Assembly (NCBI GenBank): GCA_964532085.1
Contig: CAZHHH010000012.1
Location: forward strand, 1 to 36,218
Length of the DNA: 36,218 nt
DNA from: CAZHHH01 sp964532085
GTDB taxonomy: Bacteria > Bacteroidota > Bacteroidia > Bacteroidales > Marinilabiliaceae
Direction: 5' to 3'
The position numbers and the translations under genes were made by a program. The notes below the pieces were generated by a model. The model had not been told where the DNA came from and made no database searches. It saw only the letters and a program-made list of their open reading frames with translations. How positions within the stretch are numbered: position 1 is the stretch's first letter; the number at the start of each line of letters is the position of its first letter. Shown piece after piece: positions 8,880-17,066 of the stretch.

Positions 8880-9001
8880 CAATGTTCAATTATCAATGGA
8901 CAATGTGAAATGTTCAATGCTTAATGGGCAATACGTGACCTGAGCGTAGCCGAAGGGCTCATTTTTCATTGATAATTGTTCATTTTTCATTGATAATTGA
9001 A
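8880..9001. repeat. Inverted CATTG arrays flanking a TGAGC-GCCGAA element
   Basis: The left half (8880-8934) carries the units as CAATG/CAATTATCAATG and the right half (8961-9001) as CATTG/CATTGATAATTG, so the block is a large imperfect inverted repeat. Its centre is TGAGCGTAGCCGAAGG (8941-8956), where TGAGC pairs with GCTCA at 8957-8961. It fills the gap between the convergent GH2 and ridA genes, a place where a bidirectional transcript end would be expected. Confidence 0.7.
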
Positions 9002-9003
9002 TA

Positions 9004-9381
9004 TCATTTCACCGCAATAGTCTCAATCTCCACCAAAGCACCCAGTGGCAAATCTTTAACTGCAAATGCTGCACGTGCAGGTGGATTTTCTTTGTAGTAT
9101 GAAGCATAAACCTCGTTCATCGCTTTAAAATCTTCGATATTTGCTAATAAGCACGTAGATTTTACAACATCTGAAAAAGTATAACCAGCTTCGGTTAGAA
9201 TAGCTTCAATATTTTTCATCACTTGCTCAGTTTGCTCTTTTATTCCGCCCTCAATCATCTTGCCTGTTGCAGGAACTAGTGGCACTTGACCAGATATATA
9301 TAAAGTTCCGTTTGCTTCAACAGCTTGACTGTAAGGACCAACAGCGGCAGGGGCATTAGTAGTTTCTATAATGCGTTTCAT
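9004..9381 (-). CDS. ridA: RidA family reactive imine/enamine deaminase
   Basis: Hydrolyses 2-aminoacrylate and related reactive enamines released by pyridoxal-phosphate enzymes, in the cytoplasm, as a trimer. The 125-residue length is standard. Motifs: TTNAPAAVGPYSQAV at the N-terminus, LYISGQVPL, the central LANIEDFKAMNEVYASYY, and PPARAAFAVKDLPLGALVEIE with the active-site Arg and the conserved final Glu. The gene begins 29 bases after the lptD stop on the same strand, so it is probably the second gene of an lptD-ridA transcript. The link to LptD looks positional rather than functional. Confidence 0.95.
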   Translation of the reverse strand: MKRIIETTNAPAAVGPYSQAVEANGTLYISGQVPLVPATGKMIEGGIKEQTEQVMKNIEAILTEAGYTFSDVVKSTCLLANIEDFKAMNEVYASYYKENPPARAAFAVKDLPLGALVEIETIAVK

Positions 9382-9410
9382 AATATTTTGTTTTTTAAGT
9401 TGATTATATT

Positions 9411-12191
9411 TTATCTCCAGTTTGGATTATCTCTTGGGCTACTTCTTTTTTCATATTTTAAATCTCTTAAAAGACTACTATTTACAGCAATAGTGAAAAA
9501 GAATGATTTATATCTTCCTACAGGAACCATATTAAAACTCATATTCCAGCAGTGCAGATTTCTGTTAATTCTGATATTAGTATGAGATATTTCCTTTCGC
9601 TCAATATTATACCCCGATGATAGACTAATATCCCACTTAGGTGTTAAAGAGACTCTTCCAGAGGCATTAATATCAGCAGTTAATTTATGGTCATACGACA
9701 TTGAATTAGGATTAAATTGGTCTTGAATATATCGCATACTATAATTTATGGAGACATTCCAAGGTATTTTAAACTCTGCATATCCTAAATCTGTTACATT
9801 TTGCTCTCTAACTTCACTTAGATGAGTCCCTTGTTGATGTTGATTTCTCAATGGATCATCATCGAAGAAATCATTTTCATCAGGCGGTAAATCATTTGGA
9901 TCTGGTTCAGCCTCTTTTTTACTACCATCACTCTTCTTTTTAAAAGTATCTGAGTTAAAACTAAGTCCAAAACTTAAATTAGCACTTTGAAGTCTTACTA
10001 AACGCTTGTTTTGTTTAATTTCAAATACATTGTGTCTATAAGGTCTACCGTTTGAAAGTGTGTCTAATGCGTATGGGTCAAAATTAGCTCCAAAACTTAT
10101 GCTAGTTCCAAATAATTTTGTTCGTCCGCTCATATTTATATTAGCTAAATTCATTGAGTCGGCTAAGAAGTTATATGATGAACTAAAGTTTAATGCTTCG
10201 AGAATTGCAATCTTTTTAAAACCGGTGGTATCTCTATCACTTCTGACTTTCATCTCTAATGTGTTACCTAAACTCATTCCTAACGAACCAGATTTTCCTT
10301 TGCCTGGTATGCCATAAAGAGCTCCATCATAGTATGAATACTCATTCCTCACAACTCTATCTTGTCTTTCATCATAATATTCAAACCAATCATAATATCC
10401 ATATTTAGAATCTGAAAAGTCTGGTCTGAAACTCAAACTTGCTGATGGAGTCATAACATGACGAATTGCATTAATTTTATCACCAAATAACACTCGGCTA
10501 GGACGATAAAAAGCATATACTTTTGTAGATGTACCTACTCCAAAGTTATAGTCATAAACACGATTAAATCCAGCTGTGGTATCTCTAGTAACAACTCTTT
10601 TACTCTCTTCATCCCACTCTTTTGTAATATGTTTAAAATACCATCTTTCGGTATAATTCACATTTGGAGTTAAAGTGAAATGTTTTAATACTTTTAGATT
10701 TACTGATAGCGGAATAGAGTGTTTTACTCCATTTCGCCAATCTTCATTCAAACTTTTAGCAGATAAACTTAAGTCACTCTCTTTAGTGTTTATGGAGTTA
10801 CTCATATTTCCTGTGTACGATAAGCTAGCTGTTTCATACCATTTCTCTTTACCAATCCTTTTTTTCTTTTTAAATGGATAAACTCTATTCATTGTAAGAG
10901 TTAAATCAGGCAAAGTTAAGCTGATTGTGGTATCTCTACTGTTTTGTGAGTGAAGTAAGTTAGCTGAAAAGTTGAACGGAGTGTTCGGAAAACGTCTTGA
11001 ATATGATATACTTGAACGTTTTGTATTTGTTGCTAATACTTCTGGATTTATAATGCTTCCCACATTGTTTTTATCGAAAGAACTTGTAGAATAATTTACG
11101 CTGGCAGAAAATGTTCTATTTGGATTAGCTTTTGCATCTTGTCTATGAGACCAGTTTACACTAATATCTTTAGAGACTGCATAATCTGGTAAATCTTTCT
11201 CACTAGTAATGTTTGTTATATGGTTAAAATTAAAACTACCACCATATTTATATCGCTTTTTGTAGTTTGAAGATGCACGCATTCCCCACGAGTTATTACC
11301 ATATATGTCACCAGTAACAGCTAAATCAACATACTCATTAAAAGCAAAGTAATATCCTCCATCCCTCAAAAAGAATCCTCTGTTACTCTCCTCTCCATAA
11401 GATGGCATTAAAAAACCAGAGTTATATGGCTTACTCATAGGTACAAAAGCAAAAGGAATAAACAACGGAAATATTTTAACATCTTCAAGCACTAAATAAG
11501 CTGGGCCTGTAACAACTTTATCACCAGGAATAACCTTAGCTTTTGTCATATTTATATAAAAGTGTGGATGGTCATGATTATCACATGTGGTATATTTTCC
11601 ATCTTTCATATATATAGCATCATCAAAATCTTTTTTAGCCTTTTGGCCAACAACATATCCTTCGCCTTGCTCAGTTACCACATGCTCAATGATAGCTTTC
11701 TCAGTTTTGAAGTTATATCTTAATTTACGCATTGTATATTCACCACTTTTATCTTTAAATACTGGCAAATCTTGCTCAATACCTAAGCTGTCTCGAGTTC
11801 CCTCTGCAAAAGCTAGACTACTATCTAAGTCAAGTTGAATATAGTGAGCAGTCAAAAGAATGTCTCGATAACTAACAGATGCATCACCATAAAGATGCAC
11901 TTTTCCCATATCAAAAAAAGTAGAATCTTTAGCACTATATTTTATCTCTGCATCAATTATAGGTTTTGAACTATTTTCTTTTTCAACACTAACACTATCT
12001 GATGGAGCCGAAATAGAGTCTTCTGTCAGCTCATAAGAAGATATAAGTGTAGAATCACTATCCATAGTTATTTCTTCGTGGCCGTATGCGGGTGAAAATA
12101 AGAATAATAGAATGCCTAAAACTAATGTAATATATAGTTTTGGGGAATATTTATTTATATATAAAAATATATCGAGCTTCAAAATTGACAT
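9411..12191 (-). CDS. lptD: LptD-like outer-membrane LPS assembly protein
   Basis: Outer-membrane beta-barrel that inserts lipopolysaccharide into the outer leaflet. The 926-residue protein has an N-terminal hydrophobic segment (about 20-37, LYITLVLGILLFLFSPAYG) serving as signal peptide. It then has an OstA-like beta-jelly-roll region (about 75-230, with GDASVSYRDILLTAHYIQLD and YTMRKLRYNFKTEKAIIE) and a long C-terminal region of alternating beta strands typical of LptD barrels. A low-complexity acidic stretch with PDPNDLPPDENDFFDDDP lies near residue 775, probably an extracellular loop. Bacteroidota LptD proteins diverge greatly from the E. coli type and often lack its disulphide cysteines; few Cys are visible here. 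Divergent from the amidase gene across a 215-base gap. Confidence 0.88.
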   Translation of the reverse strand: MSILKLDIFLYINKYSPKLYITLVLGILLFLFSPAYGHEEITMDSDSTLISSYELTEDSISAPSDSVSVEKENSSKPIIDAEIKYSAKDSTFFDMGKVHLYGDASVSYRDILLTAHYIQLDLDSSLAFAEGTRDSLGIEQDLPVFKDKSGEYTMRKLRYNFKTEKAIIEHVVTEQGEGYVVGQKAKKDFDDAIYMKDGKYTTCDNHDHPHFYINMTKAKVIPGDKVVTGPAYLVLEDVKIFPLFIPFAFVPMSKPYNSGFLMPSYGEESNRGFFLRDGGYYFAFNEYVDLAVTGDIYGNNSWGMRASSNYKKRYKYGGSFNFNHITNITSEKDLPDYAVSKDISVNWSHRQDAKANPNRTFSASVNYSTSSFDKNNVGSIINPEVLATNTKRSSISYSRRFPNTPFNFSANLLHSQNSRDTTISLTLPDLTLTMNRVYPFKKKKRIGKEKWYETASLSYTGNMSNSINTKESDLSLSAKSLNEDWRNGVKHSIPLSVNLKVLKHFTLTPNVNYTERWYFKHITKEWDEESKRVVTRDTTAGFNRVYDYNFGVGTSTKVYAFYRPSRVLFGDKINAIRHVMTPSASLSFRPDFSDSKYGYYDWFEYYDERQDRVVRNEYSYYDGALYGIPGKGKSGSLGMSLGNTLEMKVRSDRDTTGFKKIAILEALNFSSSYNFLADSMNLANINMSGRTKLFGTSISFGANFDPYALDTLSNGRPYRHNVFEIKQNKRLVRLQSANLSFGLSFNSDTFKKKSDGSKKEAEPDPNDLPPDENDFFDDDPLRNQHQQGTHLSEVREQNVTDLGYAEFKIPWNVSINYSMRYIQDQFNPNSMSYDHKLTADINASGRVSLTPKWDISLSSGYNIERKEISHTNIRINRNLHCWNMSFNMVPVGRYKSFFFTIAVNSSLLRDLKYEKRSSPRDNPNWR

Positions 12192-12210
12192 GTTCTAATC
12201 TTTCTAAGCA

Positions 12211-12218
12211 CAAAAATA
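12211..12218 (-). promoter_or_regulatory. Possible -7 element for lptD
   Basis: On the minus strand this reads TATTTTTG, a match to TAnnTTTG, 20 bases before the lptD start. No TTG is found 19-21 bases upstream of it, so only half of the promoter is supported. Confidence 0.3.
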
Positions 12219-12273
12219 ATTTAAAAAATGGTTTGTTTACTATATAAAGCAAATAAAACTTTTCAAGTTGTAA

Positions 12274-12303
12274 TTGATTGCTCTTTTTTATTTGTTATTT
12301 TTG
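12274..12303 (+). promoter_or_regulatory. Bacteroidota-type promoter of the amidase-MlaD pair
   Basis: TTG at 12274-12276, a 19-base spacer, then TATTTTTG at 12296-12303 fit the -33/-7 consensus TTTG-N19-21-TAnnTTTG well. Transcription would begin near 12310, giving a leader of about 95 bases before the ATG at 12407. Confidence 0.6.
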
Positions 12304-12406
12304 CAATGTTAAATAATAAATAGCTGTTCTTAAAATTTTTTATAACAACAATATGTAATTTTGTAAAACTTTAGAGCAGTGCTAAAATAATTTTTAGGTA
12401 TAACAA

Positions 12407-13537
12407 ATGTCATATAATAATATACACAACAACATTAAACTGTTTATTTTAGGGATAATTACCTTATTTATAACTACTAGTTCGACTATTGCATCAAATA
12501 ATGCAAAATTTAAAACTGTTGTAATTGATGCAGGTCATGGTGGTAAAGACTCAGGAGCTTTAGGTAAGAAAATGATGGAGAAAGATTTGACTCTTGCAAT
12601 TGCGCTTAAGGTTGGAAGTTATATAAAGGAGTTTATGCCTGAGGTAAATGTCGTTTATACCCGCGAAGATGATACTTTCGTTGCCCTTGATGAGAGAGCA
12701 GAAATTGCTAATAAAGCAAAAGCAGATTTATTTGTGTCAATACATGGAAACTCAATTAGTAAACCAGAAATTCACGGTACAGAGACTTTTGTGTTGGGAC
12801 TTCATCGCTCACAAGAGAACTTAGAAGTAGCGAAAAAAGAGAACTCTGTGATTATTCTCGAGGATGATTATAATACAAAATATGAGGGGTTTGACCCAAA
12901 TCAACCAGAGTCTTATATTATTTTTGAATTGATGCAAAATGTCTATCTTGACCAAAGTATTTTAGCTGCGTCATTGGTCGAAAATCAATTTGAAACACGT
13001 GTAGGTCGTCATAGTAGGGGAGTGAAACAAGCAGGTTTTCTGGTTTTAAGAAAAACAGCTATGCCTGGAATTTTGATTGAAGTAGGTTTTTTAAGCAATG
13101 ATAAAGAAGAAAAATACCTAATGTCGGAAGATGGGCAGACATATTTAGCTTCTGGAATTTTTAGAGCAATTAGAGATTATCGTGATAGATTTGAAGAAAG
13201 AACAAATCTTACTACTATTGAGAAAAAAGAGATGGTAAAAGAAAAAGATGAAATCTCTAAAATGCTTAATATAAACAGTGTTGAAGAAGAAAAAGTTATA
13301 TATAGAATACAAATCGCCTCTTCGGGCAATAAAGTAGAGGGAAACCACGAAATTCTCTCCCTTTTTAATGATATTTATATCTACAAAGAAAATGATATAT
13401 ATAAATATACAACAGGAGAAGCATATTCTTATAAGGAGATTACAGAACAGCTGAAAGAGATTAGAAAGATTGTGCCCGATTGCTTTATAATTGCTTTTAA
13501 AAATGATGAAAGAGTACCAGTTACTCGAAATAATTAA
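12407..13537 (+). CDS. N-acetylmuramoyl-L-alanine amidase (Amidase_3) with C-terminal SPOR-like domain
   Basis: Cleaves the bond between muramic acid and the peptide stem in peptidoglycan, typically to separate daughter cells. The 376-residue protein has a signal segment at residues 10-30 and then the zinc amidase domain (about 36-250). Visible zinc ligands are His44 (IDAGHGGKD), Glu58 (MMEKDLTL) and the His of SIHGNS; ILIEVGFLSN supplies the catalytic Glu. Residues about 297-370 form a second small domain (YRIQIASSGNK ... IYKYTTGEAYSY ... IVPDCFIIAFKNDERV) with the beta-alpha-beta pattern of SPOR repeats that bind denuded glycan at the septum. A similar domain ends the next protein. The ATG at 12407 gives a good signal peptide, and the mlaD gene begins 22 bases after the stop. 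Confidence 0.93.
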   Translation: MSYNNIHNNIKLFILGIITLFITTSSTIASNNAKFKTVVIDAGHGGKDSGALGKKMMEKDLTLAIALKVGSYIKEFMPEVNVVYTREDDTFVALDERAEIANKAKADLFVSIHGNSISKPEIHGTETFVLGLHRSQENLEVAKKENSVIILEDDYNTKYEGFDPNQPESYIIFELMQNVYLDQSILAASLVENQFETRVGRHSRGVKQAGFLVLRKTAMPGILIEVGFLSNDKEEKYLMSEDGQTYLASGIFRAIRDYRDRFEERTNLTTIEKKEMVKEKDEISKMLNINSVEEEKVIYRIQIASSGNKVEGNHEILSLFNDIYIYKENDIYKYTTGEAYSYKEITEQLKEIRKIVPDCFIIAFKNDERVPVTRNN

Positions 13538-13559
13538 TTGTCTGATTAACTTTATAAAA

Positions 13560-14777
13560 ATGAAATTAAATAAAGAATTTAAAATAGGTCTTTTAGTATT
13601 GGTAGCATTGGTACTTTTTATTTGGGGTTTTCAATTTCTGAAAGGAAAAAATATGTTTTCACCAGGTGATAAGTATTATGGAGTTTATTCAAAGCTTGAA
13701 AATTTGACAGAGGGTTCTTTCATATATTATAATGGCTTTAAAGTTGGAACTGTTGATAAAGTGCAAATGCATCCTAGCGAAAGAGGTAAATTTGTTGTAA
13801 CATTTGTCATAACAGAAAAATTCTTTATTCCGAAAAATAGTATTGCCGAAATTTATAACTCTGACTTGATGGGTAGTAAATCAATCGATTTAAAAGAGGG
13901 AGATAGTAATATGCCACTTTTGCCAGGTGATACAATTTCTACAAGTATAAAAGCTGACATCTTTGATGCAGTTATTGGTGAGTTTGGACCAATAAAAGAT
14001 AAAGCAGAAGCTCTAATTACAAACTTAGATTCAGTTTTAATTGGTGTTAGTAATATATTTAAAAAAGAAAACAGTCATATAATTGATGATTTAATTAAAA
14101 GTTTACATATTTCTGCCACACAATTAAAAGGCATTAGTTTAAGAATTGGTGATAGTTTTAACGATGGTGGCGAACTTTCAAATTCTTTAGAAAATATCGA
14201 ACATCTATCTCAAAAATTTAAAGATATACTAGATAATATCGATGAAGATGATATCTCTAGTATTATATCAGGTTTAGATTCTACAATGACTATGATTCAA
14301 ACTTCTATGAAAGAGATAGAAGAGGCTAATGGTACAATCGGAAAGCTAATCAATGATGAAGAGTTATATCAAAACCTAACAGATGCTGCAGAGAATTTAG
14401 ATAAACTTTTAGAAGATGTTAGGATAAATCCAAAAAAGTATGTTAGTTTCTCTGCATTCGATTTTGGTAAAAAAGTATATTTAGTCACTAGCGAAGAAAT
14501 TGCTAAGGAGAAAGAGATTACTTTTAAAGTAAATCTGAAAACAACAAACACCAGTGATAATTTAGCAAATTCAAAAGTTGAGAATTATAATGTCGAAGAA
14601 TTCGTTTTGAAAAATAAATTTTTATATATTATCGGGGAGTCAAATTCATATTTAGAAATGGAAAACTTGAAAAATAAAATCATTGAAAATTTTCCAACTG
14701 CAGAAATTCTGGCTTTCGAAAAAGGTAAAAATATAAAGCTAGAAAAAGCACTAAAAACTATAAATTATAGAGAATAA
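13560..14777 (+). CDS. MCE/MlaD family lipid-transport protein with a SPOR-like C-terminal extension
   Basis: Substrate-binding component of an MlaFEDB-like phospholipid transport system. A longer open frame starts at 13491, but the ATG at 13560 is preferred: it leaves a 22-base gap after the amidase, and the protein then begins with the normal short cytoplasmic MKLNKEFKIG before a transmembrane segment (residues 8-25). The MCE domain (about 35-115) carries YYGVYSKLENLTEGSFIYYNGFKVG-like sequence and LMGSKSIDLKEG. A helical region follows, ending at LLEDVRINPKKYVSFSAFDFG, where Bacteroidota MlaD proteins usually stop. Here about 85 more residues follow and resemble the C-terminal domain of the adjacent amidase. 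No permease or ATPase gene is in the window. Confidence 0.9.
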   Translation: MKLNKEFKIGLLVLVALVLFIWGFQFLKGKNMFSPGDKYYGVYSKLENLTEGSFIYYNGFKVGTVDKVQMHPSERGKFVVTFVITEKFFIPKNSIAEIYNSDLMGSKSIDLKEGDSNMPLLPGDTISTSIKADIFDAVIGEFGPIKDKAEALITNLDSVLIGVSNIFKKENSHIIDDLIKSLHISATQLKGISLRIGDSFNDGGELSNSLENIEHLSQKFKDILDNIDEDDISSIISGLDSTMTMIQTSMKEIEEANGTIGKLINDEELYQNLTDAAENLDKLLEDVRINPKKYVSFSAFDFGKKVYLVTSEEIAKEKEITFKVNLKTTNTSDNLANSKVENYNVEEFVLKNKFLYIIGESNSYLEMENLKNKIIENFPTAEILAFEKGKNIKLEKALKTINYRE

Positions 14778-15091
14778 TTAGATAAAAAATATTTTTTTAA
14801 TTTTTTTGAAATTATTTTTACTTTAAGTTGTAATTGTTTCAACTGCACCGTATTATACTTCTTAGATGAAGTTGTTTGTATCTGATATTTGCCTTGTAAT
14901 GAGCTCGTTGTAGGTTTGGAGTTAAATGTATTGAGAACTAGAGGAATACGAATTATTGATTTTTACAAGTCAAAAATAATTTTTTTTATTCCTTTTTTTT
15001 TCTAAAATTTGTAGTAAACGAACCCAAAAATCTACTAGAATTATATTATTATATTTAATCTAACTTTTGTTATTTAGGAGAGAAGAAAAAA
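14778..15091 (+). other. Intergenic region before dnaA
   Basis: 314 bases, strongly AT-rich with long T runs (around 14790-14810 and 14980-15000). I see no ORF, no RNA gene and no canonical DnaA box (TTATNCACA). A short dyad AGTTG/CAACT lies at 14826-14844. No TTG-N19/20-TAnnTTTG pair is obvious, so the dnaA promoter is not located. Confidence 0.6.
15076..15080 (+). promoter_or_regulatory. Shine-Dalgarno-like site of dnaA
   Basis: AGGAG within TTAGGAGAGAAG ends 11 bases before the dnaA ATG. Most genes in this window have no such sequence, as is normal for Bacteroidota, so this one stands out. It supports the ATG at 15092. Confidence 0.5.
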
Positions 15092-16486
15092 ATGAAATTA
15101 AATTGTCAAAAAGTCTGGTCTGATTGTTTAAATTATATAAAACAATCTATTGATGTCAAAGCTGTGGAAACTTGGTTTATTCCCATTGTTCCAGTAAAGC
15201 TTGAAGACAGTGTTTTGACAATTCAAGTCCCAAATCGCTATTTTTATGAGGTTATTGAAGAGCAATATATCCAAACAGTAGGAATGGCTCTCCGTAAAGT
15301 GTTAGGTGAAAAAGCACAATTAAATTACGCTCTAGCAGCCGATGAGGGATATAAATCTAATTCTCCACAAAATGCTCCTAATACTCAAAAGGGAAATAAT
15401 AGTGCAGATGCAAAATCATTGCAAAATCCTTTTGTAATTCCAGGTGCTGCACAAATTGATGTTGATCCACAGTTAAATTTAGAGTATAATTTTGATAATT
15501 ATGTTGAAGGCGAGTGTAATAAACTTGCAAAAGCAGCAAGTATGACCATTGCTCAAAATCCAGGTCACGCAACATTTAATCCTCTCTATATATATGGTGG
15601 TTCAGGTTTAGGAAAAACACATTTGGCACAAGCTATTGGTGTAGAGGTTAAAAAGAACTTTCCTGATAAAAGGGTATTGTATGTTAATGCAAATAGATTT
15701 CAAACTCAGTATACAGATTCATATTTAAAGAGAAATATTAACGATTTTGTTAATTTTTACCAACTTATAGATGTTTTAATTATTGATGATATTCACGAAT
15801 TTATAGGAAAACCAGGTACACAGAATACATTTTTCCATATATTTAATCATCTACATCAAAATAATAAACAGTTAATATTTACTTGCGATCAGCCTCCTGC
15901 AAAATTAGAAGGAATGGAAGAGAGATTGCTTAATAGATTTAAATGGGGACTATCTGCAGAGATTGAAAAACCAAATTATGAAACTCGTAAAAACATTCTT
16001 CTTAATAAAATAATTAAAGATGGAATTCGCTTATCAGACGAGGTTGTACATTATCTTGCAAGTCATATAGATACTAATGTAAGAGAACTCGAAGGGGCAT
16101 TAATATCACTACTTTTTATGGCAACGATGGATAAAAAAGAAGTTTCTCTGGAAACTGCCCAAAGTGTTGTTGAAAAAATTGTAAAAAAGACTCAACGTGA
16201 GCTATCTATCGATTTAATACAAGAGAAAGTTTGTAAATATTACGGTATTGATTTAGATATTCTTCACTCGAATACAAGAAGAAGAGAGGTTGTTCAAGCA
16301 AGACAGATTGCAATGTATTTTTCTAAAAATTTAACTAACTCTTCTTTAGCAACTATTGGCGCAAAAATTGGTGATAAAAATCATTCAACCGTACTCTATG
16401 CGTGCAGAACAGTTGATAATCTTATAGAAACTGACAGAGATTTTAAACTTCAAATGAAAGAGATTGAAGTACATTTAAAATCGTAA
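15092..16486 (+). CDS. dnaA: Chromosomal replication initiator DnaA
   Basis: Binds DnaA boxes at oriC, oligomerises with ATP and opens the duplex. Domains: I (about 1-85, with VWSDCLNYI and VETWFIP), a variable linker (about 86-125), the AAA+ domain (about 130-345) and the DNA-binding domain IV (about 350-464). Walker A is GGSGLGKTH (169-177), Walker B is LIIDDIHEF, and RLLNRFKWG holds the arginine finger. The DnaA signature RRREVVQARQIAMYF is present. The recognition loop reads GDKNHSTVLYA (427-437), where most DnaA proteins have GxRDH(T/A)TVLHA. Thus the usual Asp is Asn430, and Thr/Ala and His are Ser432 and Tyr436. At 464 residues the protein is complete. No dnaN or recF follows. Confidence 0.97.
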   Translation: MKLNCQKVWSDCLNYIKQSIDVKAVETWFIPIVPVKLEDSVLTIQVPNRYFYEVIEEQYIQTVGMALRKVLGEKAQLNYALAADEGYKSNSPQNAPNTQKGNNSADAKSLQNPFVIPGAAQIDVDPQLNLEYNFDNYVEGECNKLAKAASMTIAQNPGHATFNPLYIYGGSGLGKTHLAQAIGVEVKKNFPDKRVLYVNANRFQTQYTDSYLKRNINDFVNFYQLIDVLIIDDIHEFIGKPGTQNTFFHIFNHLHQNNKQLIFTCDQPPAKLEGMEERLLNRFKWGLSAEIEKPNYETRKNILLNKIIKDGIRLSDEVVHYLASHIDTNVRELEGALISLLFMATMDKKEVSLETAQSVVEKIVKKTQRELSIDLIQEKVCKYYGIDLDILHSNTRRREVVQARQIAMYFSKNLTNSSLATIGAKIGDKNHSTVLYACRTVDNLIETDRDFKLQMKEIEVHLKS

Positions 16487-16588
16487 GAAGCTCTAGAACT
16501 TAAAAATGATTCTTATTATTCTATTATATCCTATCCCCAACCCCCTCTCGCTTGCGACGAGACACAATAATAGAGATTAATAACCTAC

Positions 16589-16738
16589 AACACCATTCGG
16601 TGTTGATATACATAACGTATTATTTGTATAGTTCAATTTTACGTATTGAAAATTACCCCGAATGGGGTGAAATATTGATAACCCCGTAATTCATTGCGGG
16701 GTAGATAATCTAATACAAACCAACCCCAAAGTGGGTTG
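16589..16738. repeat. Array of four short GC-stem hairpins
   Basis: Hairpin 1: AACACC (16589-16594) with GGTGTT (16599-16604). Hairpin 2: ACCCC (16655-16659) with GGGGT (16664-16668). Hairpin 3: ACCCCG (16681-16686) with CGGGGT (16697-16702), extended by two A-T pairs. Hairpin 4: CAACCC (16721-16726) with GGGTTG (16733-16738). Loops contain ATTC or GAAT-like bases and each hairpin is followed by a GATA/GATAA sequence. Stems differ between hairpins but keep the format, as in REP-like dispersed hairpin repeats. Confidence 0.7.
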
Positions 16739-16832
16739 AATGTGATAAGTCAAATCATAACTACTTCTTCAACATTGTCTATTAATTATTGCCCATTGGT
16801 TAATAAGTTTTCTATTGTCTTCCGCACATTTT

Positions 16833-16894
16833 GGGACATCTAAATTAAGTGGATATAAATCAAAAGGAAAATAAGTGATAAAGTCTGATGTCCC
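16833..16894. repeat. Inverted pair GGGACATC / GATGTCCC, possible element remnant
   Basis: GGGACATC at 16833-16840 and its reverse complement at 16887-16894 enclose 46 AT-rich bases. The size is that of a tiny non-autonomous element or a remnant of insertion-sequence ends. No coding sequence lies inside and I cannot see a target-site duplication. Confidence 0.35.
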
Positions 16895-17066
16895 CTTTAC
16901 TGTGTCTAGCTGAAAGCAAGAGGGAAACGAAGTTCAGTGAAGCTAATTTAAGGATTATACGTTCTATTTTTTTTAATTTTTCTTTTTAGACAACTTTGTT
17001 TTGCTATTTTTTCAATAAAGATTGTTTATGAAACAATAAGATTAAAGATTTTGATTATATTTGATT

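Noticed and set aside
9325..9585. Plus-strand ORF of 86 codons across the ridA-lptD junction
   Set aside because: It overlaps two well-supported minus-strand genes and has no recognisable motif.
13491..13559. Upstream extension of the MlaD reading frame overlapping the amidase gene
   Set aside because: The extension would overlap the amidase C-terminus and precede the usual short N-terminus of MlaD proteins; the ATG at 13560 gives a normal protein.
16589..16738. Hairpin array as a CRISPR array
   Set aside because: The units differ in sequence and spacing (centres about 65, 30 and 38 bases apart), there is no constant repeat with spacers, and no cas gene is present.
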